Shown here piece by piece: positions 7,236 to 15,949 of a stretch of DNA of 45,164 nt. Position 1 is the stretch's first letter. Every line of letters begins with the position of its first letter. The notes under the pieces were generated by a model, which ran no database searches, was not told the DNA's origin, and saw only the letters and a list, made by a program, of their open reading frames with translations. The stretch spans positions 1 through 45,164 of the forward strand of contig JABSRB010000045.1 of assembly GCA_013215375.1 (NCBI GenBank), in the 5' to 3' direction. The stretch comes from Oceanospirillaceae bacterium. GTDB taxonomy: Bacteria > Pseudomonadota > Gammaproteobacteria > Pseudomonadales > Balneatricaceae. A program made the position numbers and the translations under genes.

Positions 7236-8015
7236 TCAAGCGCACATCACTGGTGGGCGCATGTGCGGTAGGCAGCCGTAGCCTTCCACTATCTGCTGCA
7301 CTAGGCCAGAGCGCACTATGTCTTGTTGCTCGAAGTGTATGTAGCCGACATTGCTCAAGCTGGCAAAGCGGTTCACTGCATCACTGAGCCCTGACTTCAC
7401 CTTGATGTCTTTTTGCGAGATATCGCCGTTAATCACCACTTTGGTATTTTCGCCGATGCGGGTTAAAAATAACTTCATCTGCCCTTCGCTGGTATTTTGC
7501 GCTTCATCTAATACCACAAAACACTCTTTGAAAGAGCGACCGCGCATGTATGCCAGCGGTGCCATTTCTATTTGGCCGGCTTTTATTAACGCTTTCACGT
7601 GACCTGCGCCTAAGCGCTCTTCGAGAACTTCGCGAAACGGGGTGAAGTAGGGGGCGAATTTTTCCTCGATGGAGCCCGGTAAAAAGCCCATGTTTTCCTC
7701 GGCCTCAACCACTGGCCTCGTGATGACGATCTTTTTTACTTCTTTGGCGAGCAGTGCCTCGGCGGCTTTGGCGGCGCAGACCCAAGTTTTCCCCGTGCCG
7801 GCAGGACCTGTGGCAAAAGTCAGCTGGTTGCTATCAATACTTTGAATGTAACGCTGTTGGGATTGGGTTCGCGGCTCTATGGGGGAGGTATTGCGGCGTA
7901 TTTGAAAGTCTTGAATCAATGGCGCTTGACTGAACTCGATAATGTTTAAGTGGCTGTTAGTGGCTCTACGCTTGGCTTTTTTACTCTCTTTACGTTTGCT
8001 TCTATATTGAGTCAT
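7236..8015 (-). CDS. PhoH-family ATPase
   Basis: A cytoplasmic P-loop ATPase of about 259 residues. Walker A is FATGPAGTGKTW (about residues 67-78), Walker B FVVLDEAQN (about 170), and the GDISQKDI segment is the helicase-like sensor of PhoH proteins. PhoH homologues are linked to RNA metabolism and phosphate starvation, but their role is not settled. The N terminus is very basic (KRKESKKAKRR), which fits nucleic acid binding. The ATG at 8015 is preferred over that at 8027 because GGGA lies six bases before it. The stop codon abuts a heptamer array. Confidence 0.88.
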   Translation of the reverse strand: MTQYRSKRKESKKAKRRATNSHLNIIEFSQAPLIQDFQIRRNTSPIEPRTQSQQRYIQSIDSNQLTFATGPAGTGKTWVCAAKAAEALLAKEVKKIVITRPVVEAEENMGFLPGSIEEKFAPYFTPFREVLEERLGAGHVKALIKAGQIEMAPLAYMRGRSFKECFVVLDEAQNTSEGQMKLFLTRIGENTKVVINGDISQKDIKVKSGLSDAVNRFASLSNVGYIHFEQQDIVRSGLVQQIVEGYGCLPHMRPPVMCA

Positions 8016-8262
8016 CGTTTTTCCCATCTGTGCAAGATGCGACTGTTAGAGCAGCTAAAACAATCATGTCTACAGTCGCCTCTCTCATTAAAGTGAACAA
8101 ACTGATGTGGGTTAACGTTGTGCTTAATTCTATCCACATACTAGTTGTAGCGTAGGGGTGTGAATAAATTATGACAGTGGAGAAAAAGAAAAAAAACCAC
8201 TCATCCAGTTATCCACAAAGTATGTGGGCTCGAGGAGCGGCAAAGGGTTTTAAACGGAGTTG

Positions 8263-9585
8263 CTAGTTCATTACCTTGTTGGGTAACCAAAGTATTATTT
8301 CAGGAAAGATCATGCACAAGATCAGTACACACAGGTTGAGCAAAATAAACGGTGTGACTGAACGGTAGATATCACCCATGGTGACGCCTTTGGGTGCTAT
8401 GCCTTTTAGGTAAAACAGTGCAAAACCATAGGGCGGAGTCTGTACTGCGATTAAGATGTTGATGATCATCAGCACTCCAAACCAGATAGGATCGTAGCCA
8501 AGGGAGACAGCAATAGGGGTGAATAGCGGCGCGCACATTAATACAATGATGAATTCATCGATGATAAAGCCCAGTAGCAACATGATCAGCTGGAACATGA
8601 TGATAATCATGATCGGTGGCATGTCGAGGGTGGCGGTAAAGTCTGCCACCATGCTTTGCACGCCCATCAGTAAGTGGAAATTACTGAAGATAGAGGCGCC
8701 AAAAATAATCCACATTGCCACGCTGACCAAGATGCCAGTCTGCAGTCCTGCCTCGACAAACATGCGCACTTTAAAGCGCTTAAACATGATAGCCAGTAAG
8801 ATTGCACCAACCACGCCAATAGCACCAGATTCGGTCGGTGTGGCGATACCGGTGATGATACTGCCCAGTACCGCGACAATTAACAGTATGGCAAACAGGC
8901 CATCACGGGTGGTGATGAATTTTTGCTTGGGCGTCATGGTCGGCTGTATATCTAGCTCATGATCGAGCGGTGCGCGCTCAGGGTTGAGCTTACAACTGAT
9001 AATGACGTAAGTAATCAGCGCGATCACGGTCAGTAGTGCTGGGAACATGGCACCTAAAAACATCCGACCGATAGAGTTTTGGGTGGAGGCGGCAAACATG
9101 ATCATTGGGATGCTTGGCGGTATCAAAATACCGAGGCCACCACCTGCCATTATCACACCCAGCGCTAACTTCTTATCGTAACCGCGCTCTAACATTGGTT
9201 TAAGCGCTATGCTGCCAGAGGTCATAATGCCGGCGCCAATGATGCCTACCATGGCACCTATCATGGAACAGACGCCGATCACGCTGATGGCGAGTGATCC
9301 GCGAATCCGCCCGAGCAACATTTGACAGAAATTGAACATGGCATCGCCGATGCCCGATTTAGTCAGCAGCTGGCCCATGTATATGTACAGCGGAATGGCC
9401 AGTAATATAAAGCTGAAGTAGGTGGATTCTAAAGTGGTCGGTATGACGTTGAATATTCCCTCTCCCCACGTCATATAACCAACTAACATGGCGATGCCGC
9501 CAAGGGCCAAGCCCACCTGCGCACCGAGCGCAAAACAAATTAAAATACAGCCCAATAACACGGCGGTTAATAGCTCAATGCCCAT
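8263..9585 (-). CDS. dctM: TRAP transporter large permease DctM
   Basis: The 440-residue, 12-helix subunit that carries solute across the inner membrane in sodium-driven TRAP transporters. Typical features are the GIIGAGIMTSGSIALKPMLERGYDKKLALGVIMAG region (about residues 115-150), GGLGILIPPSIPMI and the ATPTESGAIGVVGA segment (about 250). AGGAG stands 7 bp before the ATG, and the start overlaps the end of dctQ by 11 bp, indicating translational coupling. Third gene of a dctP-dctQ-dctM operon. Confidence 0.95.
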   Translation of the reverse strand: MGIELLTAVLLGCILICFALGAQVGLALGGIAMLVGYMTWGEGIFNVIPTTLESTYFSFILLAIPLYIYMGQLLTKSGIGDAMFNFCQMLLGRIRGSLAISVIGVCSMIGAMVGIIGAGIMTSGSIALKPMLERGYDKKLALGVIMAGGGLGILIPPSIPMIMFAASTQNSIGRMFLGAMFPALLTVIALITYVIISCKLNPERAPLDHELDIQPTMTPKQKFITTRDGLFAILLIVAVLGSIITGIATPTESGAIGVVGAILLAIMFKRFKVRMFVEAGLQTGILVSVAMWIIFGASIFSNFHLLMGVQSMVADFTATLDMPPIMIIIMFQLIMLLLGFIIDEFIIVLMCAPLFTPIAVSLGYDPIWFGVLMIINILIAVQTPPYGFALFYLKGIAPKGVTMGDIYRSVTPFILLNLCVLILCMIFPEIILWLPNKVMN

Positions 9586-10117
9586 CGCGGTGCTCCTGCG
9601 CCAGTAGTACTTGGCGGGTAAAAATAAAATAAATCTCGCTAATTAGATCGCGACCAAGCTGCGCTATAAACAGTGAGCTGGCAACGATCATCATCACCCA
9701 GAAGTGGAACATAGGCGGTGCCCATTCACTTTGGCGGCGGTAGTTAAATTCAATCGCCTCCTCATACTTGCCCAAGCTCATGGCAATGATCAGCACTAAA
9801 AAGAAGATCGCTAGTGAGAAAGTTAATAAATTAAAGGCGCTACGTACTTTGGGGGGGACCCGATTGTATAAAATGTCGACGTTAATGTGGGCGCGTCGCT
9901 GTTGCGCATAAGCGCCCCCAAGTGCAGCAATATAGCCAAACAGGAAGAGTGAGAGATCAAATGCCCAAATTGTAGGGCTGTCAAAAAGGTAGCGCGAGAA
10001 AACTTCGTAAGCGACTACAAAGGCCAAAATAGGCATCAGTAGCGCGGCGGTTTTGCCACTAAACATCACGGTTTTGTCTATCGCGAAACACAATTTTTGC
10101 AGTAAGGCTGTGAACAT
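9575..10117 (-). CDS. dctQ: TRAP transporter small permease DctQ
   Basis: A 180-residue membrane protein with four helices, the small subunit that pairs with DctM. The motifs YEVFSRYLFDSPTIWAFDLSL (trimmed, about residues 37-57) and YAQQRRAHINVDILYNR (about 72-88) are those of the DctQ family. It lies between dctP and dctM; a terminator-like hairpin separates it from dctP. Confidence 0.93.
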   Translation of the reverse strand: MFTALLQKLCFAIDKTVMFSGKTAALLMPILAFVVAYEVFSRYLFDSPTIWAFDLSLFLFGYIAALGGAYAQQRRAHINVDILYNRVPPKVRSAFNLLTFSLAIFFLVLIIAMSLGKYEEAIEFNYRRQSEWAPPMFHFWVMMIVASSLFIAQLGRDLISEIYFIFTRQVLLAQEHRDGH

Positions 10118-10134
10118 TAAATTACCTGTAAAAC

Positions 10135-10161
10135 AAAAAAGGCGGCCAATATGACCACCTT
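10135..10161 (-). terminator. Intra-operon terminator/attenuator between dctP and dctQ
   Basis: On the minus strand a 9-bp stem (plus-strand arms 10139-10147 and 10153-10161, with two G-U pairs in the RNA) has a 5-nt loop and is followed by six T (A-run 10135-10140). It sits 21 bp after the dctP stop and before dctQ. Partial termination here would give more binding protein than permease, which is the ratio these transporters need. Confidence 0.75.
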
Positions 10162-10181
10162 TATTTCCAAAACGCGAGATA

Positions 10182-11195
10182 TTACTTAGAGTTACGTAGA
10201 ATGTCGATCAACTGCTTAGAGTATTTGTCTTTTGCAGCATATTCGTCGTAAAGGCCCGCACCGGCTTCTGCCCATGCAGCACGATCCGCAGCTGATGGCT
10301 CAACACTCCATAACAAACCTTTCTCTTCCATCTGTGTTACCGCTTCTGATTCCCACTGCTGAGATTTAGCAAGCTGGTCTGCAGCGTGTTGTACAGTGGC
10401 TTTGCGAACAGCCGCTTGCAACTCTTCAGGTAATTTATTCCAGGCACTGCGGTTAACGATGATAGGTAATACTTGTGCACCGGCTAAAGGTAGGCGGTAC
10501 ATGTACTTCGCCACTTCTACGTGGTTACCATCGCGGTGATCGATCATGTTTGATCCAATGGATCCATCGATCACACCCGTGGCTAGTGAGGTGTATATTT
10601 CACTCCAAGCGAGAGATACTGGAGATGCGCCTAAGTTGCGTAGAAACTTACCGTAGGCACCAGGTGCGCGAATTTTAAGGCCTTTAAAATCAGCAATAGA
10701 GTTGATTGGCTTTTTGGTGATGATGTAAACAGGAGGTTGGATGTACGGTTCTAACCAAGTTAGTCCCTGCGCGCCATAGGCTTCTATCAGGACTTTGTCC
10801 CAACCTTTATCGTGGAAAAGCGCGTGCAGCTCTGCTGGGTCATCGGTGCCTCCAGGAAGGCCTATTTCAACAACACCAGCGGGTAACTCGCCTGCGTGCA
10901 TAGATTGGAAAGGTGCACCCATGGTTACTAGGCCAGATTTAACAGCACCTAAAAGACCGCTAGTGCCTACACCTTCACCTGAGTAAAGTACTTGAACTTT
11001 GATTTTACCTTCAGAGTTAGTCTCGATGTTTTTAGCAAGGTCTTCATAAACTTCACCAAAGGCGGTACCGCGACCGTAAAGGTTGCTAAAGCGCCAGTTG
11101 TGTTCAGCGGCATACACGTCAGCTGCGCCGACAGTTAAGGTTAACCCTAAGGCTAATACAGAAGAGCTAAATGTCTTTTTGATTGAACTAATCAT
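10182..11195 (-). CDS. dctP: TRAP transporter solute-binding protein DctP
   Basis: A 337-residue periplasmic binding protein of the DctP (SBP_7) type. The signal peptide covers about residues 1-29 (hydrophobic SSSVLALGLTLTVGAADVYAA). LKIRAPGAYGKFLRNLGASPV (about 170-190) contains the conserved Arg that holds the substrate carboxylate in this family, and LATGVIDGSIG is the usual following motif. The ligand is therefore probably an organic acid; its identity is open. First gene of the operon, divergent from a LysR regulator across 237 bp. Confidence 0.92.
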   Translation of the reverse strand: MISSIKKTFSSSVLALGLTLTVGAADVYAAEHNWRFSNLYGRGTAFGEVYEDLAKNIETNSEGKIKVQVLYSGEGVGTSGLLGAVKSGLVTMGAPFQSMHAGELPAGVVEIGLPGGTDDPAELHALFHDKGWDKVLIEAYGAQGLTWLEPYIQPPVYIITKKPINSIADFKGLKIRAPGAYGKFLRNLGASPVSLAWSEIYTSLATGVIDGSIGSNMIDHRDGNHVEVAKYMYRLPLAGAQVLPIIVNRSAWNKLPEELQAAVRKATVQHAADQLAKSQQWESEAVTQMEEKGLLWSVEPSAADRAAWAEAGAGLYDEYAAKDKYSKQLIDILRNSK

Positions 11196-11432
11196 TTCAT
11201 ATACTCATGCAAGTTGGGTGAAATTTTTGAGTGGTCTTAACTCAGTTGCAGTTAGGCACTCTTTGTCATTATTAGATGGTGGTTATCCTATCAAACCGAT
11301 AACGGGTTTAAATCTGTACATCTCTACTTAAACGTTGATAAATCTTTACGTAATAGGCTATTTACTGCTGTATTTTCAAACAGATGAGCTTACTATTGGC
11401 GGTTTTAACCTTGTCGGCGATGTAGCAAACTA

Positions 11433-12371
11433 ATGCAGTATTTATCCTTGGGCCAGTTTGGTGATTCAGAAATAAAGCAGCTGAAAATTTTTAAAGCAGT
11501 GGTTGATTGCGGTGGTTTTTCCGCGGCCGAAACCGAGCTAAATATCAGCAGGCCAACCATCAGTAATCACATTGCCAATTTAGAATCGCGCTTGAATATG
11601 CGCTTGTGTAAGAGAGGCCGCGGTGGTTTTTCGATGACCGAGGAAGGCGAGGTGGTTTACGAACAAACCAACCAGCTATTGGCGCGCCTTGAGCAGTTTA
11701 GAAATACCATTAATAATTTGGGTGCACGGCCCGCAGGTCAGTTAAAAATCACCTTAAGTGACTCTTTTAGTAACGATCCACGCTGTCGACTACCGAGTAT
11801 TTTTAGTCACTTTTGTAAACGCGCTCCCGAGGTTGAGTTAAAAGTAGAAGTAGGGCAGATGTCGCGCATGGAAAACATGGTGCTCAATGATAAGTTGGAT
11901 TTGGCTTTTATTCCCTATCATCGACGCTTAGAGGGGTTAAATTATTTGCATTTGTTTACCGACGAGCACTATTTGTACTGCGCTAAACAGCACCCGTTAT
12001 TTGCCTTGCCTGATAAACAGATAACCGAGCAGATGATCAATGAGTCTAAATTGATTCACGCGGGGCTTAAACCCCATGAAGAGGTGTTCCACCTGCTGTC
12101 CAATATGAATTTAGCAGGGCGTTCTTATCACTACGAAACTCGCATATCAATGGCGATGTCGGGACAGTTTATTTGCTTTTTACCGCGGGAAATTGCCCGC
12201 CCTTATGTGGACTCAGGAGCGTTGCGGGCAATAGCAACTGCCACCAAACACTTTACTTTAGGGGCGGCGGTGATTAGTAAAAAAACCGCACAGCCGAATC
12301 GTGCTAAAGATCTTTTTTTAGATACCATCCGGGCTATCTTTAGCGATATAGATACCAGGGCGCCCTACTAA
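11433..12371 (+). CDS. LysR-family transcriptional regulator
   Basis: A 312-residue LysR protein. The N-terminal winged HTH (about residues 13-75; AAETELNISRPTISNHIANLE) is followed by a LysR substrate-binding domain (about 100-300). It is divergent from the dctPQM operon and upstream of gamma-glutamyltransferase in the same direction, so it may control the transporter, the peptidase or both. An imperfect dyad (AAACC-7 nt-GGTTT, 11293-11309) lies in the shared promoter region and could be an operator. No clear ribosome binding site precedes the chosen ATG, so the true start may be a few codons later. Confidence 0.9.
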   Translation: MQYLSLGQFGDSEIKQLKIFKAVVDCGGFSAAETELNISRPTISNHIANLESRLNMRLCKRGRGGFSMTEEGEVVYEQTNQLLARLEQFRNTINNLGARPAGQLKITLSDSFSNDPRCRLPSIFSHFCKRAPEVELKVEVGQMSRMENMVLNDKLDLAFIPYHRRLEGLNYLHLFTDEHYLYCAKQHPLFALPDKQITEQMINESKLIHAGLKPHEEVFHLLSNMNLAGRSYHYETRISMAMSGQFICFLPREIARPYVDSGALRAIATATKHFTLGAAVISKKTAQPNRAKDLFLDTIRAIFSDIDTRAPY

Positions 12372-12518
12372 TTATCAGTGATTAATTCTCTTGCAATGCT
12401 ATTCATTTCCAATTAATTTATGCAAAGCTTAGCGAATAACCATGGAAGTATCGCAGCTTTTATATCTGCATCTGAGTGCTGCGCTTGTAGCCAGTACCAA
12501 CATCAGGGACGATTGAAC

Positions 12519-14246
12519 ATGAAATCACTGTTATTCAAAAATAAACTGTCACTTAGCCTCTGCATTGCCTTATGCCATGCCCCCTTACTTAGCGCTGCTC
12601 CTGCCATTCTTGAAGGTCAGCGGAGCCACCCTGTGGAATTTAAAAACGCGATGGTGTCGACCAGTCATAAGCTGGCGACGGCGGTTGCATTAGAGATTCT
12701 CGAAAAAGGTGGTAATGCCATCGATGCCGCTGTCACCGCAGGTTTTGCTCTTGCGGTCACACAGCCGCGCTCGGGTAACATTGGTGGAGGAGGTTTTATG
12801 CTGATTTCCTCCGAGCAAAAGAAGTCGGTAGTGGCGATAGATTATCGAGAAAAAGCGCCTAAAGCCGCCTTTGAAAAGATGTTTCAAGATGAGCAGGGCG
12901 AGGTGGTTAAAAATCGCAGTCGCTTCTCGCATCTTTCTGCAGGAGTACCTGGCACTGTCGCAGGGCTGCTGATGGCGCTAGAGAAATACGGCACTATTAC
13001 CCGTCAGCAGGCGCTGGCACCAGCTATTAAATTAGCTGAAGAAGGTTTCATCGCGCCGCTGCGTTTTAGTAAAGGCCTCAAACAGCGCCAAGAAAGACTG
13101 TCTAAGTTTGAGTATGGTCGTGCATTATTTTACAAAAAAGATGGCAGCTTTTATGAGGCCGGTGACCTTTTTGTACAAAAAGATTTGGCTAAAACACTGA
13201 CCCGTATTTCTGAACAGGGCGCCAAGGGCTTCTACGAGGGGGAAACGGCTAAGTTGATCATCGATGATATGCAAAAGAATGCAGGCATCATGACCTTGGA
13301 GGATTTGAAAAACTATCAGGCAGTGGTGCGAGCCCCAGTACATGGAAGCTATAGAGGCTATGATATTTATTCCATGTCACCGCCGAGCTCAGGTGGTGCA
13401 CATGTTGTACAAATCCTCAATATTCTGGAAGGCTATCCGATCGGTGAATATGGCCATAATTCAGCACAGACTATTCACTTAATGGCGGAGGCAATGAAAC
13501 GTGCCTACGTAGATCGCGCCGAATATTTGGGCGATCAAGATTTTGTCAAAGTGCCGCTTAAAGGGCTGACATCTAAAGAATACGCTAAAGAGCTTGCGGC
13601 GAGTATCGATCTTGCTAAAGCCACCCCCAGTAAAACCTTAAGTGCTGGCGATCCCACCCCCTATGAAAGTAATGAGACCACTCACTTCTCGATTGTCGAT
13701 AAATTTGGCAATGCCGTCTCCAATACTTACACCATCAACTTTAGTTATGGTTCAGGTATTTCGGTGCCTGGTGCCGGATTTTTACTCAACAATGAAATGG
13801 ATGATTTCAGCGCTAAGCCCGGTGTCGCCAATGCCTACGGTTTACTCGGTGGTGAGGCTAATAAAATAGAACCTCTCAAGCGCATGCTCAGCTCGATGTC
13901 GCCGACCATTGTGCTCAAAGATGACAAAAACTTTTTAGTGACAGGCAGTCCTGGTGGCTCAAGAATCATCACTACTACTTTGCAAGTATTGATGAACGTG
14001 ATTGATCACGGCATGAATATTCAAGCGGCTGTTAGTGCACCACGCATTCATCACCAGTGGTTACCCGATGAAATCCGGGTCGAGCAGGGGATCAGTGCCG
14101 ATACGGTGAAGTTACTAGAAACTAAAGGCCACAAAGTGGTGCAAAAGTCAGCGATGGGCGCTATTCAAAGTATTATGGTCGGTGAAGACGCTTTTTATGG
14201 GGCGGCGGATCCAAGACGCAGTACCTCGTCTGCTGACGGCTTTTAA
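12519..14246 (+). CDS. ggt: Gamma-glutamyltransferase (glutathione hydrolase)
   Basis: A periplasmic N-terminal nucleophile hydrolase that cleaves gamma-glutamyl bonds (glutathione and related peptides) and matures by self-cleavage. The signal peptide spans residues 1-27 (LSLSLCIALCHAPLLSAA). The self-cleavage/nucleophile Thr is the first Thr of NETTHFSIVD at about residue 387, close to Thr391 of E. coli Ggt. TQPRSGNIGGGGFML and LSSMSPTIVLKDDK with GSPGGSRII are the substrate-binding loops. Length (575 residues) is normal. The ATG at 12519 is chosen because it starts a good signal peptide; the frame is open 33 codons further up without support. It follows the LysR gene by about 150 bp, suggesting that the TRAP system may take up a product or relative of its substrate. 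The 3' end overlaps the convergent regulator by 4 bp. Confidence 0.94.
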   Translation: MKSLLFKNKLSLSLCIALCHAPLLSAAPAILEGQRSHPVEFKNAMVSTSHKLATAVALEILEKGGNAIDAAVTAGFALAVTQPRSGNIGGGGFMLISSEQKKSVVAIDYREKAPKAAFEKMFQDEQGEVVKNRSRFSHLSAGVPGTVAGLLMALEKYGTITRQQALAPAIKLAEEGFIAPLRFSKGLKQRQERLSKFEYGRALFYKKDGSFYEAGDLFVQKDLAKTLTRISEQGAKGFYEGETAKLIIDDMQKNAGIMTLEDLKNYQAVVRAPVHGSYRGYDIYSMSPPSSGGAHVVQILNILEGYPIGEYGHNSAQTIHLMAEAMKRAYVDRAEYLGDQDFVKVPLKGLTSKEYAKELAASIDLAKATPSKTLSAGDPTPYESNETTHFSIVDKFGNAVSNTYTINFSYGSGISVPGAGFLLNNEMDDFSAKPGVANAYGLLGGEANKIEPLKRMLSSMSPTIVLKDDKNFLVTGSPGGSRIITTTLQVLMNVIDHGMNIQAAVSAPRIHHQWLPDEIRVEQGISADTVKLLETKGHKVVQKSAMGAIQSIMVGEDAFYGAADPRRSTSSADGF

Positions 14247-15157
14247 ACAAAACGCTTTTTAAACTCACTGGGACTGAGCCCCATAATATTAACAAATAGC
14301 TTGCGACAGGCGCTACTGTCTTGATAGCCAATTTGTGTGGCGATAACTTCAAATGAAAGCGCGGTGTTTTCCAGCAGCTCGCAAGCCTTTTGAATACGCA
14401 ATCGCTGCAGGTAATAATGGGGTTTTAAGCCAGTGGCTTTAACAAAGCGTCGCTGTAAGGTGCGCGGCGTTAAATGACAGTGCGCCGCCATATTGTCAAT
14501 GTTATTGGTCTCTTGGAAATGGCTGTGTAGATGTTTTTGCAGTAGCAAAATATTGGCGTCACTGTGTTGTAAGTTGGCGCTGAATTGCTGGTAATAGCGC
14601 TGTTCACGCTGACCGGTATCAACCACTAAACTTTTACCTAGCTGGCGCATGACCTGTAGAGAGGCAAAGGTTGCCACCACCTCTAAACCTAGATCAACCC
14701 ACGACATCATGCCCCCGGCACTAATGATCTCCCCCTCGTTGATTAATATTTTATCGATCTCTAAGCTGATATTGGGGTGGGTCTCTATAAACAGAGCCTC
14801 TAATCCCCAGTGGGTCGTGGCGCGTTTTCCTACGAGCAATTGTGCGGCCGCTAAAATAAAGGTGCCCGCACAAGCCGAGCCTAATACGGCACCTTGATGG
14901 TGCTGTTGTGCCAGCCAAGTGGTGAGCGATTTGTCGGGTGATAAATAATAGTCACCTTGATGTGAGGGTGGGATCAGCACCACATCAAACGCAGTCTCAG
15001 TCATCTCCAACTGATGTGTAGCGATGATCTGCGCAGTAAATTGATAATCTAATGCCTGTGTCTCGCAAGCCTGATTGGCCATTTCGAACATTTCAAGCAG
15101 GCCATAGCGAGCGGAGGTTAAACTACTGGGGTAATCGAGAATGGCAATCTTGATCAT
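14243..15157 (-). CDS. GlxA-type AraC-family regulator (DJ-1/PfpI domain + AraC HTH)
   Basis: About 304 residues: an N-terminal DJ-1/PfpI-like domain (residues 1-170; the nucleophile-elbow sequence LGSACAGTFILA is kept, as in GlxA) and a C-terminal AraC double HTH (about 215-304; MAAHCHLTPRTLQRRF and FEVIATQIGYQDSSACRKLF). GlxA-type regulators often control amine or amide catabolism. Start at 15157 is chosen because GATTAGAGGTTCC precedes the ATG and the domain begins there; the frame is open 39 codons upstream but would run across the divergent promoter. It diverges from an isochorismatase-family hydrolase, a common pairing that suggests it regulates that gene. Confidence 0.9.
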   Translation of the reverse strand: MIKIAILDYPSSLTSARYGLLEMFEMANQACETQALDYQFTAQIIATHQLEMTETAFDVVLIPPSHQGDYYLSPDKSLTTWLAQQHHQGAVLGSACAGTFILAAAQLLVGKRATTHWGLEALFIETHPNISLEIDKILINEGEIISAGGMMSWVDLGLEVVATFASLQVMRQLGKSLVVDTGQREQRYYQQFSANLQHSDANILLLQKHLHSHFQETNNIDNMAAHCHLTPRTLQRRFVKATGLKPHYYLQRLRIQKACELLENTALSFEVIATQIGYQDSSACRKLFVNIMGLSPSEFKKRFV

Positions 15158-15298
15158 GGAACCTCTAATCGAGCAAAAATTTAGCTCACAGTATTGTTGT
15201 GTCGTAAATGCACTATATAGTGTCATTAACGACACTAAAAAGCCAAAGCATTGTCGCTCATAATAAGTACTCACTTAATCAGTACTAGAGAGCTAAAC

Positions 15299-15811
15299 AT
15301 GAGCAATAAAGCATTAATCATCATCGACATTCAACGCGATTATTTTGCGGGTGGTCAGTTTGAATTATTTAATACCCAAGCGGTGTTAGACAATATCATT
15401 GCGGCGACTAAGAGTGCACAGGAACAGAGTATCCCGGTAATTTTGGTGCAGCATGTAGCGGATGAGACACAGGGGCCCTCAGCGTTTTTTAATGCCAATA
15501 CCAGCGGCGTTGAAATACACCCAGAGCTGTTAGCAGTGGCAGCAGATGCGCCAGTGGTGGTGAAGACTTTTTCCGATAGCTTTGAGCAGACATCCCTACA
15601 ATCATTGCTCGAAGGTTTAAACATCGATGAATTGCTGGTCTGCGGCATGATGACGCAAAACTGTGTCACACATACAGCCATCTCCAAAGTGGCAGAGCAG
15701 TACAAGGTTTCAATTATTGCAGATTGTTGCACCAGCTCTGATGCGATGATTCACAATATCGCTTTGCATGGTGTGTCACACCGAATCCCTTTAATAGAGA
15801 TGCCACAATAG
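15299..15811 (+). CDS. Isochorismatase-family cysteine hydrolase
   Basis: A 170-residue cytoplasmic hydrolase of the isochorismatase-like superfamily (nicotinamidases, N-carbamoylsarcosine amidases, isochorismatases). The Asp-Lys-Cys triad can be placed: D10 in IIIDIQRDYF, K89 in VVVKTFSDSF, and C122 in GMMTQNCVTHTA. The length fits the family. The ATG at 15299 has AGAGAG upstream. Divergent from a GlxA-type regulator, so it probably cleaves an amide or carbamoyl compound; the substrate is unknown. A perfect hairpin follows the stop codon. Confidence 0.9.
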   Translation: MSNKALIIIDIQRDYFAGGQFELFNTQAVLDNIIAATKSAQEQSIPVILVQHVADETQGPSAFFNANTSGVEIHPELLAVAADAPVVVKTFSDSFEQTSLQSLLEGLNIDELLVCGMMTQNCVTHTAISKVAEQYKVSIIADCCTSSDAMIHNIALHGVSHRIPLIEMPQ

Positions 15812-15823
15812 TGATTGAGTATC

Positions 15824-15863
15824 ATCTGCCCGTTAGTGATGTATAGGTCACTAACGGGCAGAT
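15824..15863 (+). terminator. Perfect 16-bp hairpin after the isochorismatase gene
   Basis: ATCTGCCCGTTAGTGA (15824-15839) is exactly complementary to 15848-15863, with an 8-nt loop (TGTATAGG). It begins 12 bp past the stop codon. The stem is strong but no T-run follows, so it may stabilise the 3' end as much as terminate. Confidence 0.65.
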
Positions 15864-15949
15864 TAAGTCATATTTGAGCTAATCCAGTTCCAACCTATTA
15901 CCTATCTGTTTAAAATAGCTAAAATTTTTACTGGTAGGTGTTTTGGTTT

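Noticed and set aside
7142-7387. An 81-codon plus-strand frame reading through the CTCACAG array
   Set aside because: It consists of repeated Ser-Gln-Leu-Thr-Ala-His-like residues from the array and then overlaps phoH antisense; no ribosome binding site.
8209-8217. A perfect DnaA box (TTATCCACA) and a one-mismatch copy at 8130-8138
   Set aside because: Two sites without a DnaA gene, an AT-rich unwinding region or further boxes do not make an origin.
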